Assembly (NCBI RefSeq): GCF_000828055.2
Contig: NZ_CP010523.2
Coordinates: 4,650,001-4,714,000, forward strand
Direction of reading: 5' to 3'
Origin: Klebsiella variicola
GTDB taxonomy: Bacteria > Pseudomonadota > Gammaproteobacteria > Enterobacterales > Enterobacteriaceae
DNA: 64,000 bases
The position numbers were made by a program, and so were the translations under genes. This document shows, piece after piece, positions 52,254-61,102 of the stretch (positions are counted from its first letter, which is position 1; every line of letters begins with the position of its first letter). The notes under the pieces were generated by a model. The model was given only the letters and a program-made list of their open reading frames with translations. It was not told the origin of the DNA and searched no databases.

Positions 52254-52940
52254 TTATTCTGGCAGGTTTTTTTCAATATCATGCAGCAATCGATGCAACA
52301 TTGCCGTGTCGCGCTGCTGCAGCAGCCCCATTCGTTGCGCCAGCCAGTCGGCCAGTTTGGCATCCTCTTCCACGCCTAAACGCGAAAGCAATGCCTCGGT
52401 GCGGATGCGTAATGCCTGCAGCTGATGATGATCTGCCGCGGCGGCGGCGGGAGCCGTTTGTTGCATAAGCGATGCTAATTGATAACAGTAGACCATCACC
52501 GACTGGCCGAGATTGAGCGATGGATAATCCGCTACCATCGGCACGCCGGTGAGCACATCGGCCAGGGCCAGTTCCTCATTGCTCAACCCGGAGTCTTCAC
52601 GGCCAAAAACCAGCGCCGCGTGCGTCATCCACTGCGCCTTCTCCTCCAGCAGCGGCAACAGTTGCTGCGGCGTGGCGTAGTAATGAAACCGCGCGCGACT
52701 GCGGGCGGTGGTGGCGACGGTAAAATCGACGTCGTGCAGCGCCGCAGCAAGGGTTGGATAGGTAGTGACGCCATCGAGGATATCACCTGAACCATGCGCC
52801 ACCCAGCGTGCCGCTGGCGCCAGGTGGGCTTCACTGTCCACGATCCTGAGATCGCGAAATCCCATCGTTTTCATTGCTCTGGCAGCGGCACCGACGTTTT
52901 CTGCCCGGGCTGGGGCGACTAAAATAATCGTTAAACGCAT
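52254..52940 (-). CDS. lasT: TrmH/SpoU-family RNA methyltransferase (LasT/YjtD)
   Basis: A 228-residue SPOUT-class RNA methyltransferase of the TrmJ-like subgroup. The N-terminus LTIILVAPARAENVGAAARA is the family motif 1. ALVFGREDSGLSNEELALAD is motif 2, and YPSLNLGQSVMVYCYQLASL is motif 3, the knotted AdoMet site. It is very close to E. coli YjtD/LasT; the modified nucleotide is not settled for this subgroup. It lies upstream of the thr promoter on the same strand, with yjjY 396 bp further upstream. Confidence 0.92.
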   Translation of the reverse strand: MRLTIILVAPARAENVGAAARAMKTMGFRDLRIVDSEAHLAPAARWVAHGSGDILDGVTTYPTLAAALHDVDFTVATTARSRARFHYYATPQQLLPLLEEKAQWMTHAALVFGREDSGLSNEELALADVLTGVPMVADYPSLNLGQSVMVYCYQLASLMQQTAPAAAAADHHQLQALRIRTEALLSRLGVEEDAKLADWLAQRMGLLQQRDTAMLHRLLHDIEKNLPE

Positions 52941-53267
52941 TGCGGTTTCTTTCTCTCTCTCAGGCGTTGGCGAAGCGCTGGCCCCACCATTTTACGCGGT
53001 GAAAATTTACAAATTTGCAACAAAAATCACTAAAATTGCGTTTGCTTACCCATAAAAAAATCTAAACTGTTCTCAGGAGGCCATGACGAGGAGTATGTTA
53101 ACAGAACCCATTTATCCATATGATGGGCAATGAAATTTCATCTGAGCCATCGTTCCATGCATTGGATTCACTGTATTTATTAATTTATCCACGCAACTAG
53201 TTGAGCTGTGTAAGGATTGTGACTATAAAGAGCATGACGATGCAATGATTTCACAAGACTGTTAACG

Positions 53268-53276
53268 TGCTACAAT
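53268..53276 (+). promoter_or_regulatory. candidate arcA promoter
   Basis: TGCTACAAT is an extended -10 element about 300 bp before arcA, just upstream of the FNR-like site. The -35 region (ATTTCA at 53248-53253) is weak. A second, FNR-dependent promoter probably starts about 40 bp after the FNR site. Confidence 0.5.
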
Positions 53277-53281
53277 TGAAC

Positions 53282-53295
53282 TTGATATATGTCAA
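53282..53295 (+). promoter_or_regulatory. FNR-like site in the arcA promoter region
   Basis: TTGATATATGTCAA matches the FNR consensus TTGAT-N4-ATCAA at nine of ten positions. FNR activation of arcA under anaerobiosis is established in E. coli. Confidence 0.75.
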
Positions 53296-53336
53296 CGAAG
53301 CGTAGTTTTATTGGGTGTTCGGCCTCTCTTAGCCTG

Positions 53337-53477
53337 TTATGTTGCTGTTAAAATGGTTAGGATGACAGCCGTTTTTGACACCGTCGGGTCCAGAGGGAAA
53401 GTACCCACGACCAAGCTAATGATGTTGTTGACGTTGATGGAAAGTGCATCAAGAACGCAATTACGTACTTTAGTCAT
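53337..53477 (-). CDS. yjjY: YjjY, 46-residue small protein antisense to the arcA leader
   Basis: The minus strand reads ATG at 53477 to TAA at 53337, encoding 46 residues beginning MTKVRNCVLDALSINVNN and ending ILTILTAT. This matches E. coli YjjY as I recall it, in sequence, length and position. The DNA is also the conserved 5' leader of arcA on the plus strand, so conservation could reflect RNA function rather than the protein. No strong ribosome site is visible before the ATG. Expression is not assured. Confidence 0.55.
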   Translation of the reverse strand: MTKVRNCVLDALSINVNNIISLVVGTFPLDPTVSKTAVILTILTAT

Positions 53478-53572
53478 GTTACGCCGCGCATGTTAATTTG
53501 CGACATGCAGCAGGCAGGTCAGGGACTTTGGTACTTCCTGTTTCGATTTAGTTGGCAATTTAGGTAGCAAAC

Positions 53573-54289
53573 ATGCAGACCCCGCACATTCTTATCGTTG
53601 AAGACGAGTTGGTAACACGCAACACGTTAAAAAGTATTTTCGAAGCAGAAGGTTACGATGTATTCGAAGCGACCGATGGCGCGGAAATGCATCAGATCCT
53701 GTCTGAAAATGATATCAACCTGGTAATCATGGATATCAACCTGCCGGGTAAAAATGGTCTTCTGCTGGCGCGCGAGTTGCGTGAGCAGGCTGACGTCGCG
53801 CTGATGTTCTTAACCGGCCGCGACAACGAAGTGGATAAGATCCTTGGCCTCGAAATCGGCGCTGACGACTATATCACTAAACCGTTTAACCCGCGTGAGC
53901 TGACCATCCGCGCGCGCAACCTGCTCTCCCGTACCATGAATCTCGGTACCGTGAGCGAAGAGCGCCGCAGCGTGGAGAGCTACAAGTTCAATGGTTGGGA
54001 ACTCGATATCAACAGCCGCTCACTGGTGAGCCCGAACGGCGAGCAGTACAAGCTGCCGCGCAGTGAATTCCGCGCGATGCTGCACTTCTGCGAAAACCCG
54101 GGCAAAATTCAGTCTCGCGCCGAGCTGCTGAAGAAAATGACCGGTCGCGAGCTGAAGCCGCATGACCGTACCGTTGACGTGACCATTCGTCGGATTCGTA
54201 AACACTTCGAATCCACTCCGGATACCCCGGAAATCATCGCCACCATTCACGGTGAAGGCTACCGTTTCTGTGGCGATCTGCAGGAATAA
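53573..54289 (+). CDS. arcA: aerobic/anaerobic redox response regulator
   Basis: ArcA is the OmpR-class response regulator that, phosphorylated by ArcB, represses aerobic respiratory genes and activates fermentative ones under low oxygen. The 238-residue protein has the receiver acidic pair near 10-11, phospho-acceptor Asp54 (VIMDINLPG), Lys in [11 protein letters not shown], and a winged-helix C-terminus ([20 protein letters not shown]). It is essentially the E. coli protein. A 240-300 nt leader precedes it. ArcA control is relevant to the anaerobic citrate genes in this window, but no direct link is seen. Confidence 0.98.
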   Translation: MQTPHILIVEDELVTRNTLKSIFEAEGYDVFEATDGAEMHQILSENDINLVIMDINLPGKNGLLLARELREQADVALMFLTGRDNEVDKILGLEIGADDYITKPFNPRELTIRARNLLSRTMNLGTVSEERRSVESYKFNGWELDINSRSLVSPNGEQYKLPRSEFRAMLHFCENPGKIQSRAELLKKMTGRELKPHDRTVDVTIRRIRKHFESTPDTPEIIATIHGEGYRFCGDLQE

Positions 54290-54316
54290 TGCGTTTTATT
54301 CCGCAGCCATGATGTG

Positions 54317-54346
54317 AAAACGGCGCCTCAGGGCGCCGTTTTTTTA
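54317..54346. terminator. arcA / creD bidirectional terminator
   Basis: CGGCGCC (54321-54327) and GGCGCCG (54332-54338) form a stem with a TCAG loop, with AAAA before and eight T after. It ends arcA transcripts and, with four T on the minus strand, lies 6 bp beyond the creD stop. Confidence 0.9.
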
Positions 54347-54351
54347 TGTCG

Positions 54352-55710
54352 TCACTCTTTCCAGAGGCGCAGCTTGTCGTCATCGGCAGCCGGCGGCGGG
54401 GGCGCACTGCCTTTCGGTAACGATAACGCATACCAGTCCACCCGGCGGGTCAAAAACATCAGGACGCTCAGCGCCAGTACCAGTACCCCGGTACCCAGCA
54501 GTAGCGCGCTGTCCTCGGAATGCAGCAGAAACCACATCACCCCATCCAGCAGCAGCAGCGCGGCGACAAACAGCAGGCTGTTACGCCATCCCCTGAGCAC
54601 TGCCTGTAAATAGACCCCGTTCATCACCGCGCCGGACAGGCTGGCCGCCAGCCAGGCGGCGGTAAATCCAACGTGCTCCGAGAGCGCCAGCAGCACCAGG
54701 TAAAACAGCACCAGCGACAGGCCCACCAGCAGATATTGCATCGGATGCAGGGGACGACGGGTCAGGCTCTCGAACACGAAAAAGGCCATAAAGGTGAGCC
54801 CAATTAACAGGATGGCGTATTTTGTCGCCCGATCGGTTAGCTGGTACTGGTCGGCAAGGGACATCACATCGGCACTGAACGCCGGCAGTCGCGACCACGG
54901 GATCTCCATATCATCCTTAAAATAGCTCCCCATATCGTTGGCGAACCAGCTGCTTTGCCAGTGGGCGCGATAGCCGGCAGCACTCACTTCCCGTTGCGTT
55001 GGCAGGAAGCTGCCGAGAAAGCCGGGATGCGGCCAGTTACTGGTTAACTGCAGCTCGCTGTTACGCCCGATCGGCACCAGTGAAAACTCTCCCGTCCCGT
55101 TCAGATCGAGTGAAAAGGCAATCTCAAGCGGCTTGTTGTCCTCCGCCAGCGCAGGCATTGGCATATGAATACCTGCGCCATCGCCGCTTATCCCCAGCCC
55201 CGGCTCCACGCTTAATACGTTACCGTTGACCTCCGGGGCATGGATGGCGCCAATACCGCGGGCATCGCCGACGCTCACCACCAGCCGCGGCGGGCCTAAG
55301 ACGATATTCGTTTTTCTCAGCGCCGCCAGACGCAGCGGATCAAACGAGGCCTTAATCTGCAAGGCGTTATGCCAAACCTGGCCGCTGTAGATACCCACCC
55401 GCCGCGACTCCACGGTCTGTTTGCCGGTGACCGCCAGCGACTCCGGCAGCCAGTAGTACTCCCAGCTCCGCTGATAGTTGACCTCTTTTTGATTCTCCAT
55501 GCGGGTCAGGGTCTCGGTCACCGGAATGGCGATCAGCGGCCCGGCGAGTTTTTGCGAGCCACTGGTGCTTTGCTCAATGGCATCCACCACTTCGCTACGA
55601 TAATCCGCCCGCTCATTAATAAGCTCCCTGACCATCATTAACGGCAAAGATAACAGCACAACACAACCGATTAACGTGGTGATTTTCCAGAATAACGGTG
55701 ATTTCAACAT
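54352..55710 (-). CDS. creD: inner membrane protein CreD
   Basis: A 452-residue inner membrane protein, the main CreBC-regulated output linked to envelope stress and beta-lactam or colicin tolerance in related species. It has an N-terminal membrane helix, a large periplasmic domain (about 30-290) with SLDLNGTGEFSLVPIGRNS, and a C-terminal block of five to six helices ending with cytoplasmic KGSAPPPPAADDDKLRLWKE. E. coli CreD has 450 residues. It is 60 bp downstream of creC, and a CreB tag overlaps the creC end. Confidence 0.95.
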   Translation of the reverse strand: MLKSPLFWKITTLIGCVVLLSLPLMMVRELINERADYRSEVVDAIEQSTSGSQKLAGPLIAIPVTETLTRMENQKEVNYQRSWEYYWLPESLAVTGKQTVESRRVGIYSGQVWHNALQIKASFDPLRLAALRKTNIVLGPPRLVVSVGDARGIGAIHAPEVNGNVLSVEPGLGISGDGAGIHMPMPALAEDNKPLEIAFSLDLNGTGEFSLVPIGRNSELQLTSNWPHPGFLGSFLPTQREVSAAGYRAHWQSSWFANDMGSYFKDDMEIPWSRLPAFSADVMSLADQYQLTDRATKYAILLIGLTFMAFFVFESLTRRPLHPMQYLLVGLSLVLFYLVLLALSEHVGFTAAWLAASLSGAVMNGVYLQAVLRGWRNSLLFVAALLLLDGVMWFLLHSEDSALLLGTGVLVLALSVLMFLTRRVDWYALSLPKGSAPPPPAADDDKLRLWKE

Positions 55711-55770
55711 AGCCTTTCTCCCTATCGTGATGGCCTCACTGTAGAGCGGCTATGTGGGGGGAATTTGAAG

Positions 55771-57195
55771 CTATGTGAAGGGACGGTGAAGTCGCAGCGT
55801 GGCGACCACGCCGCCTTCGGGCCGATTGTACAGATTGATATCGCCGTGATGCAGGCGCGCGACTTCACGAACGAACGCCAGTCCCAGGCCGCTGCTCTTA
55901 TGGCCGTCTTCGCGCGGCAGCGAATAGAATCGCTCAAAGATTCGTTCCAGGGCATAGTCCGGAATACCGCACCCGTTGTCGATAACGCTCAATTGCACCT
56001 CTTCATTTCGCTTCTCCGCAGCCAGGGCGATCTCGCCGCCCTTGGGGGTAAAGTCAATCGCGTTGTCGAGCAGATTACCCAGCGCCTGGGCCAGCAGCTC
56101 GCCATCGCCATTGACCAGCATCCCACTCTCCCGCCAGCGCAGGGTGATAGCTTTCGCCGCCAGAGCGATGTCACGCTCCTCCGTCAGCCGTTGGTATAGC
56201 GCATCTATCGACACCGGCTGCGGCTTTATCTCCAGCCGGCTTTCCAGTCGCGCCTGCTGGAGCAGCCGCTCCACCAGCAGTTGCATCCGGGTGTTTTGCG
56301 CGAGGATATTATCAGTAAACCGCGCCGCCACAGCAGGCGGCGGCCCTTCGCGCAGGATCTCCGCCGCGCCGCGGATGGCCGCCAGCGGGCTTTTCAGTTC
56401 ATGGGTCAGGTCATAGACATAGTTTTCGATGGCATTCTTACCTTCGAGCTTTACCCGCATGCTCTCCAGGGCCTGGGCCAGCTTGCGCAATTCGCTGCTG
56501 CCAACCTCCGGCAGCGGCAGCGGGCGCTCAGCGGTCACCGAGTCCGCATAGCGCACCAGCTTGCCGATAGAGAAATTGATCCACCAGACGACGCCGACGC
56601 CAATCAACAACGCAATGCCCAGCAGGGCGCCGCCGGCCCAGAGGATCCGCCGTTCGCTGCGCTTGATGACCGGCGTCATCGCCAGGTTGGGTTTACCGAC
56701 GCTCAGCACCCCGATAATCCGCCCCTTATCCATCACTGGCGCGGCGATATACATGACTGAGCTGGTTTCATCATGCGGATCGCTGCGCGTACTGCGCGCG
56801 CCGTACTGGCCGCGCAGGGTGAGCCAGACGTCATTCCAGCGCGAATAGTCCTGCCCTGTCGCCTGTCCGCTGGAGTCAAACACTACCTTGCCCCTGGCAT
56901 CGGTCAGATAGACACGGTACTCATTACGCACCTTTTTAATTCCGCCAATATGGGCGTTGATCGGCTGCTGGTTGAGCTGTTGAAAGGCCTGAGCCAGCCT
57001 GCCCTGCTGCGGATTTGCCGCCAGCAGGTCCTCACGCGCCAGCGCCGCCAGCAGCGTGGCGGTATCGTTGAGGGTCCCCTCCGTCGCCCCGCGCACGCCT
57101 GGCTTCACTTCCTGGACAAAGATCGACAGCACAAACCACGCGGCGATAGCGACGATAAGAAAATAGCCCAGCAGCAGGCGCATGCCGATACGCAT
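55771..57195 (-). CDS. creC: sensor histidine kinase CreC
   Basis: CreC phosphorylates CreB in response to carbon or metabolic signals. The 474-residue kinase has membrane helices at about 8-27 and 186-206 flanking a periplasmic sensor domain, a HAMP-like segment, the phospho-acceptor His265 in DLTHELKSPLAAIRGAAEIL, and the ATPase motifs LLDNAIDF, DNGCGIPDYAL and SSGLGLAFV. The start MRIGMRLLLG at 57195 shares its A with the creB stop. The last codons carry the CreB-binding tag for creD. Confidence 0.97.
   Translation of the reverse strand: MRIGMRLLLGYFLIVAIAAWFVLSIFVQEVKPGVRGATEGTLNDTATLLAALAREDLLAANPQQGRLAQAFQQLNQQPINAHIGGIKKVRNEYRVYLTDARGKVVFDSSGQATGQDYSRWNDVWLTLRGQYGARSTRSDPHDETSSVMYIAAPVMDKGRIIGVLSVGKPNLAMTPVIKRSERRILWAGGALLGIALLIGVGVVWWINFSIGKLVRYADSVTAERPLPLPEVGSSELRKLAQALESMRVKLEGKNAIENYVYDLTHELKSPLAAIRGAAEILREGPPPAVAARFTDNILAQNTRMQLLVERLLQQARLESRLEIKPQPVSIDALYQRLTEERDIALAAKAITLRWRESGMLVNGDGELLAQALGNLLDNAIDFTPKGGEIALAAEKRNEEVQLSVIDNGCGIPDYALERIFERFYSLPREDGHKSSGLGLAFVREVARLHHGDINLYNRPEGGVVATLRLHRPFT
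55775..55790 (-). promoter_or_regulatory. cre tag (CreB-binding site) for creD
   Basis: On the minus strand the sequence is TTCAC-CGTCCC-TTCAC, an exact match to the cre tag TTCAC-N6-TTCAC. It lies within the final codons of creC, about 65-80 bp upstream of creD. Confidence 0.9.
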
Positions 57196-57884
57196 CAGCC
57201 ACGCCCCAGGCTGTAGCCCATGCCGCGATGGGTATTGATCGGCGTAACCTCGGGATTCACGGCCCGCAGCTTGGCGCGCAGGGTTTTGATATGGGTATCG
57301 ACGGTACGGTCGAGGCTTTCCCAGGCATCGCTCCACACCAGCTCCATCAATTGCTGACGGGAGAAGACGCGACCAGGCGCGTGAAGCAGGGTTTTCAACA
57401 GCAGGAATTCGTAGCGCGTCAGGTTCAGCGGCTGGCCGAACCAGCTTATCGACGCCGCCTGCTCATCGAGCACAAACTCGCCGACGCGCACCACCGGCGA
57501 AGGCGCGGCAAACTTCTGCAGCCGCCGCAGCACGGTTCGCACCCGCGCGCAGACTTCGCGCGGCGAAAACGGCTTGGCGATATAATCGTCAGCGCCGATT
57601 TCCAGCCCCAGCAGCTTATCGACCTCGTCGCTCCGCGCCGTCAGAAACAGCACCGGCAGCGCCGGATAACGCGTCAGCATGCGCCGACAGAGCTCAAAGC
57701 CGCTGATATCCGGCAAGCCGACGTCAAGGATGGCGACATCGGGCGCCTGATGCGCCGCCGCCTCCAGCGCGGGCAACCCGCGGCCAAAGACGGTGACCTG
57801 GAAGCCCTCCTGCTGCAGCATGTAAACCAGGGTATCAGCGATACTCTGTTCATCCTCGACTAACCAAATCCGTGGCTGCTGCAT
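57195..57884 (-). CDS. creB: response regulator CreB
   Basis: CreB is an OmpR-family regulator that binds tandem TTCAC tags. The 229-residue protein has the acidic pair near 10-11, phospho-acceptor Asp54 (AILDVGLPDI), Lys in ADDYIAKPFSP, and a winged-helix domain ending with VDTHIKTLRAKLRAVNPE. It overlaps creC by one base and starts 12 bp after creA. Confidence 0.97.
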   Translation of the reverse strand: MQQPRIWLVEDEQSIADTLVYMLQQEGFQVTVFGRGLPALEAAAHQAPDVAILDVGLPDISGFELCRRMLTRYPALPVLFLTARSDEVDKLLGLEIGADDYIAKPFSPREVCARVRTVLRRLQKFAAPSPVVRVGEFVLDEQAASISWFGQPLNLTRYEFLLLKTLLHAPGRVFSRQQLMELVWSDAWESLDRTVDTHIKTLRAKLRAVNPEVTPINTHRGMGYSLGRG

Positions 57885-57896
57885 GCGCGCTCCCGT

Positions 57897-58370
57897 TTAT
57901 TTATTCCATGGCATGATCGGCACGGCGCTGATGGCGTTCTTCGGCGAGCCATCAACCACTTTATCCGAGTAGGTCAGATAGACCAGCGCATTGCGCTTGG
58001 CATCATAGAAACGCACGACCTGCAGTTTTTTAAACACCAGCGAGGTGCGCTTCTGGAACACCACGTCGCCCTGGCTTTTGCCGTTTTTGATTTTGTCCGT
58101 CAGCTCAATCGGCCCGACCTGCTGGCAGGAGATGGCCGCGTCGGAGGTATCTTCCGCCAGCCCCAACCCGCCTTTGATCCCGCCGGTTTTCGCCCGGCTG
58201 ATATAGCAGGTCACGTTCTGCACATCCGGATCGTCAAAGGCTTCGACGACAATTTTGTGATCCGGCCCTAACCATTTGAAGACCGTATCCACGGAACCAA
58301 TCTGCTCCGCCTGAGCCATCTGGCAGCCGGCCAGCAGCAGCAGGCCCATCGCAAACTTCTTGTATTTCAT
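57897..58370 (-). CDS. creA: CreA family exported protein
   Basis: A 157-residue exported protein of unknown function at the head of creABCD. The signal peptide [20 protein letters not shown] ends in AEQIG; a Cys within it gives a weak lipobox-like LAGC, but the Ala-rich cleavage after QAQAE-type sequence is more likely. The mature part ([40 protein letters not shown]) is nearly identical to E. coli. I start at the ATG at 58370 after the in-frame upstream start at 58415. Confidence 0.94.
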   Translation of the reverse strand: MKYKKFAMGLLLLAGCQMAQAEQIGSVDTVFKWLGPDHKIVVEAFDDPDVQNVTCYISRAKTGGIKGGLGLAEDTSDAAISCQQVGPIELTDKIKNGKSQGDVVFQKRTSLVFKKLQVVRFYDAKRNALVYLTYSDKVVDGSPKNAISAVPIMPWNK

Positions 58371-58523
58371 ATTGTTACCATTATTAAAAAATATAGCTGA
58401 GTGATTATCACGCACTTAGCAGAAAAGGTTTATAGATCACAGCTTTACAAAATTATCGTTCAGCTCCACTGACCTTCCGCATTTAAAAGCAAAAAAAACA
58501 CTGAATGCTAAAACATCAAAAAA

Positions 58524-58532
58524 TGCTATTAT
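58524..58532 (+). promoter_or_regulatory. candidate rob promoter (extended -10)
   Basis: TGCTATTAT is an extended -10 element 48 bp upstream of rob, in the AT-rich region shared with the divergent creA. No clear -35 is needed for such promoters. Confidence 0.5.
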
Positions 58533-58579
58533 CCGCTACTTTAATATCAGGCACCTGTGTTTAAGGATGGGGACATTTT

Positions 58580-59449
58580 ATGGATCAAGCAGGGATTATT
58601 CGCGATCTCCTTAGCTGGCTGGAAGGTCACCTGGATCAGCCGCTTTCTCTGGACAATGTGGCGGCGAAGGCAGGTTATTCCAAGTGGCATTTACAGCGAA
58701 TGTTTAAGGATGTCACCGGCCATGCCATCGGTGCCTATATTCGCGCGCGCCGGTTATCGAAATCTGCTGTCGCATTACGTCTAACCGCCCGTCCAATCCT
58801 TGATATTGCGCTTCAGTACCGTTTCGACTCCCAGCAGACCTTCACCCGGGCATTTAAAAAGCAGTTCTCGCTGACGCCGGCGCTCTACCGCCGCTCCCCG
58901 GACTGGAGCTCGTTCGGTATGCGTCCGCCGCTGCGTCTTGGCGAATTCACGCTGCCAAAGCATGAATTTGTCGCCCTGCCCACCACTCAGTTGCTCGGCG
59001 TCACCCAGAGCTATACCTGTAAGCTCGAGGAAATCTCCGATTTCCGCAACCAGATGCGCGTCCAGTTCTGGCGGGACTTCCTCGGCAATTCGCCGTCGAT
59101 CCCTCCGGTGCTCTACGGGCTGCATGAGCCGCGTCCGAGCCTGGAGAAAGACGATGAGCAGGAAGTGTTCTATACCACCGCGTTGACGCCGGAGATGGCT
59201 AATGGTCATCTGCAGAACGCCCACCCGGTCACCCTGGAGGGCGGCGAGTATGTCATGTTCACGTATGAAGGACTGGGCACCGGCCTGCAGGAATTCATCC
59301 TGACGGTCTACGGTACCTGCATGCCGATGCTAAACCTGACCCGTCGCAAGGGGCTGGATATTGAACGCTTCTACCCTGAAGATGAAAACCGGGATCAGGC
59401 TACGCCGATTCAGTTACGCTGCGAGTATCTGATCCCGATTCGTCGTTAA
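58580..59449 (+). CDS. rob: AraC/XylS-family regulator Rob
   Basis: Rob binds marbox sequences and activates efflux (acrAB, marRAB) and stress genes; its effector domain binds bile salts or fatty acids. The 289-residue protein has two helix-turn-helix units in the first 100 residues (LDNVAAKAGYSKWHLQRMFK and ILDIALQYRFDSQQTFTRAF) and a C-terminal GyrI-like effector domain (from about 120). The length is that of E. coli Rob. The 3' end overlaps the convergent gpmB by 4 bp. Confidence 0.97.
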   Translation: MDQAGIIRDLLSWLEGHLDQPLSLDNVAAKAGYSKWHLQRMFKDVTGHAIGAYIRARRLSKSAVALRLTARPILDIALQYRFDSQQTFTRAFKKQFSLTPALYRRSPDWSSFGMRPPLRLGEFTLPKHEFVALPTTQLLGVTQSYTCKLEEISDFRNQMRVQFWRDFLGNSPSIPPVLYGLHEPRPSLEKDDEQEVFYTTALTPEMANGHLQNAHPVTLEGGEYVMFTYEGLGTGLQEFILTVYGTCMPMLNLTRRKGLDIERFYPEDENRDQATPIQLRCEYLIPIRR

Positions 59450-60093
59450 CGCTGCAGCTCGTCCATCGCGGGGGCGTCAAGATGCGAGACGTCGCCCGCC
59501 GTTTCCACCACCCAGCCGGAAGCCAGCCACGGGCTTTGCTGATAGTCAACGCGCGAGATAGAGCAGTTGCGCAGTCGCAAACGACGCTCAGCGTATGCCG
59601 GCAGCCCTAAAATCGTGCTTACCAGGCAGCCCAGCGCAATCCCATGACTCACCAGCAGCGGTCGGCTACCGGCCGGTAATTCCAGACAGGATGCCAGCGC
59701 CGCATGCATCCGCTCGCTGAGCTCCTGCATCGATTCGCCCTGCGGAATACGGCCATCCGGCGTGCCGTTGACCAGCTGGCGACGCCAGCCCTCTTCTTCG
59801 TCGCTGAGCGAGTCGATATGGCGCTTCTCCAGCACCCCCATATCCAGCTCGCGCAGACGCGCATCGGCGATCACGCTGCAGCCGCAGGCTTCGGCGATAA
59901 TCTCTGCTGTGCGGCGGGTTCGTCCCAGATCGCTGGTAATAATATGGGTGATCCCCAGCGTTCTGGCGCGCTCGCCAACCTGCCAGGCCTGGCGCTCACC
60001 GTGTGCGGTCAGCGGGCTATCGGACTGACCCTGAATACGTCGCTCGGCGTTCCACTGCGTTTCACCGTGGCGAACAAGGTATACCTGTAACAT
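59446..60093 (-). CDS. gpmB: phosphoglycerate mutase-like phosphatase GpmB (YtjC)
   Basis: A 215-residue histidine phosphatase of the phosphoglycerate mutase superfamily. The phospho-His motif VYLVRHGETQWNAERRIQGQ is at 4-23, the second catalytic His is in RPLLVSHGIAL near 150, and the conserved SSDLGRTRRTAEI-type segment lies near 58. Whether it acts as a mutase or a small-molecule phosphatase is unsettled. The ATG at 60093 (MLQVYLVRH) fits E. coli. Confidence 0.94.
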   Translation of the reverse strand: MLQVYLVRHGETQWNAERRIQGQSDSPLTAHGERQAWQVGERARTLGITHIITSDLGRTRRTAEIIAEACGCSVIADARLRELDMGVLEKRHIDSLSDEEEGWRRQLVNGTPDGRIPQGESMQELSERMHAALASCLELPAGSRPLLVSHGIALGCLVSTILGLPAYAERRLRLRNCSISRVDYQQSPWLASGWVVETAGDVSHLDAPAMDELQR

Positions 60094-60206
60094 GCTTTTT
60101 TTCCGTTCTGGACTCGTTATCAACCGGGTTTGGGCATTACCGCCTGCCCTGAGGGTGATTTAGAGTATACTGCGATGACGTTAGTTTATTCTGAGTTGTT
60201 TTGATT

Positions 60207-60722
60207 ATGCACCATGTTGTCTCAGCGACCACTAATCCCGCCAAAATTCAGGCAATTCTGCAGGCTTTTAACGAGATTTTCGGCGAAGGATCCTGCCATA
60301 TTGAGTCCGTCTCCGTCGAGAGCGGCGTGCCGGAACAGCCCTTCGGCAGCGAGGAAACGCGCGCTGGCGCACGAAATCGCGTCGCCAATGCGCGTCTTGT
60401 CCAACCCAGTGCCGATTTCTGGGTGGCCATTGAGGCCGGTATCGACGATGGCAGCACCTTTAGCTGGGTGGTCATTGAAAGCGCTGATCGGCGCGGAGAA
60501 GCACGCTCAGCCACGCTGCCGTTACCTGAGGTTATTCTTGAGCAGGTTCGCGCTGGTGAAGCCCTGGGACCGGTCATGTCGCAGTATACCGGCATCGACC
60601 AGATCGGTCGTAAAGAGGGAGCGATTGGGGTTTTCACCGGTGGAAAATTAACCCGCAGCAGCGTTTACCATCAGGCGGTCGTGCTGGCGTTGAGCCCGTT
60701 TCATAACGCTATTTATCGCTAG
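60207..60722 (+). CDS. yjjX: inosine/xanthosine triphosphatase YjjX
   Basis: YjjX removes ITP and XTP from the nucleotide pool. The 171-residue protein contains [18 protein letters not shown] near the N-terminus, [20 protein letters not shown], and the active-site region WVAIEAGID and [17 protein letters not shown]. The ATG at 60207 matches E. coli; an in-frame TTG at 60201 would add two residues. The 3' end overlaps the convergent trpR by 14 bp. Confidence 0.94.
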   Translation: MHHVVSATTNPAKIQAILQAFNEIFGEGSCHIESVSVESGVPEQPFGSEETRAGARNRVANARLVQPSADFWVAIEAGIDDGSTFSWVVIESADRRGEARSATLPLPEVILEQVRAGEALGPVMSQYTGIDQIGRKEGAIGVFTGGKLTRSSVYHQAVVLALSPFHNAIYR

Positions 60723-61038
60723 CCAACAGCGTCTGTTCCAGCCACTGACGCAGTTCGGCCGGCGCTGATTTCAGGCTGTTCGACCCGCGGGTAATGGTCG
60801 CAATCCCGGCGCCGAGCTCATTTTTCAGTTCGCGCTGGCTCATCTCGCCGCGCAGCAGCTCTTCAATAATGCGCACCCGGGTGCCCAGCGCTTCGCGCTC
60901 GTCGGGGGTCAGCATCAGCTGCAGCAATGGCAGATGCAGATCCTCAGCATAGGCCTGCTGTAACAGCGCCACAAAGCGCAGCCACTCCTGATGACGTTGT
61001 TCGGCAACGGCCGCGGAATAAGGAGATTGTTGGGTCAT
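60709..61038 (-). CDS. trpR: trp operon repressor
   Basis: TrpR binds tryptophan and represses trp, aroH, mtr and its own gene. The 109-residue protein is helical, with the DNA-binding helix-turn-helix [20 protein letters not shown] at about 67-86 preceded by [21 protein letters not shown] start at the ATG at 61038 ([10 protein letters not shown]); longer in-frame sequence crosses the operator. The self-regulatory operator lies 47-64 bp upstream and a strong hairpin lies between. Confidence 0.97.
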   Translation of the reverse strand: MTQQSPYSAAVAEQRHQEWLRFVALLQQAYAEDLHLPLLQLMLTPDEREALGTRVRIIEELLRGEMSQRELKNELGAGIATITRGSNSLKSAPAELRQWLEQTLLASDK

Positions 61039-61056
61039 ATCGCGCCACCATATTGA

Positions 61057-61080
61057 GACGGGCAGCTTACGCTGCCCGTC
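61057..61080 (-). other. hairpin in the trpR leader / slt 3' region
   Basis: GACGGGCAGC (61057-61066) and GCTGCCCGTC (61071-61080) form a perfect 10-bp stem with a 4-nt loop. It is between the trp operator and the trpR ATG. No T run follows. It could end slt transcripts or insulate trpR translation. Confidence 0.6.
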
Positions 61081-61084
61081 GAAT

Positions 61085-61102
61085 GTACTCTTCAACGAGT
61101 AC
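61085..61102 (-). promoter_or_regulatory. trp operator of trpR
   Basis: GTACTC-TTCAAC-GAGTAC is a perfect inverted repeat matching the TrpR operator core (CTAG-poor GTACTnnnnnnAGTAC class). It sits 47 bp upstream of trpR, as expected for autoregulation. Confidence 0.88.

Larger units (their letters stand above)
52941..53336. other. lasT / arcA upstream region
   Basis: 396 bp without an accepted gene. It contains the lasT upstream region, a possible 16-codon ORF at 53083-53133 preceded by AGGAGG, an extended -10 promoter TGCTACAAT at 53268-53276, and an FNR-like site. The sequence from about 53260 to arcA closely resembles the long arcA leader of E. coli. Confidence 0.6.

Noticed and set aside
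53311..53496. 61-codon plus-strand ORF in the arcA leader
   Set aside because: It begins at a non-ATG codon with no ribosome site, and it lies in conserved leader DNA that reads more plausibly as yjjY on the other strand or as untranslated RNA.
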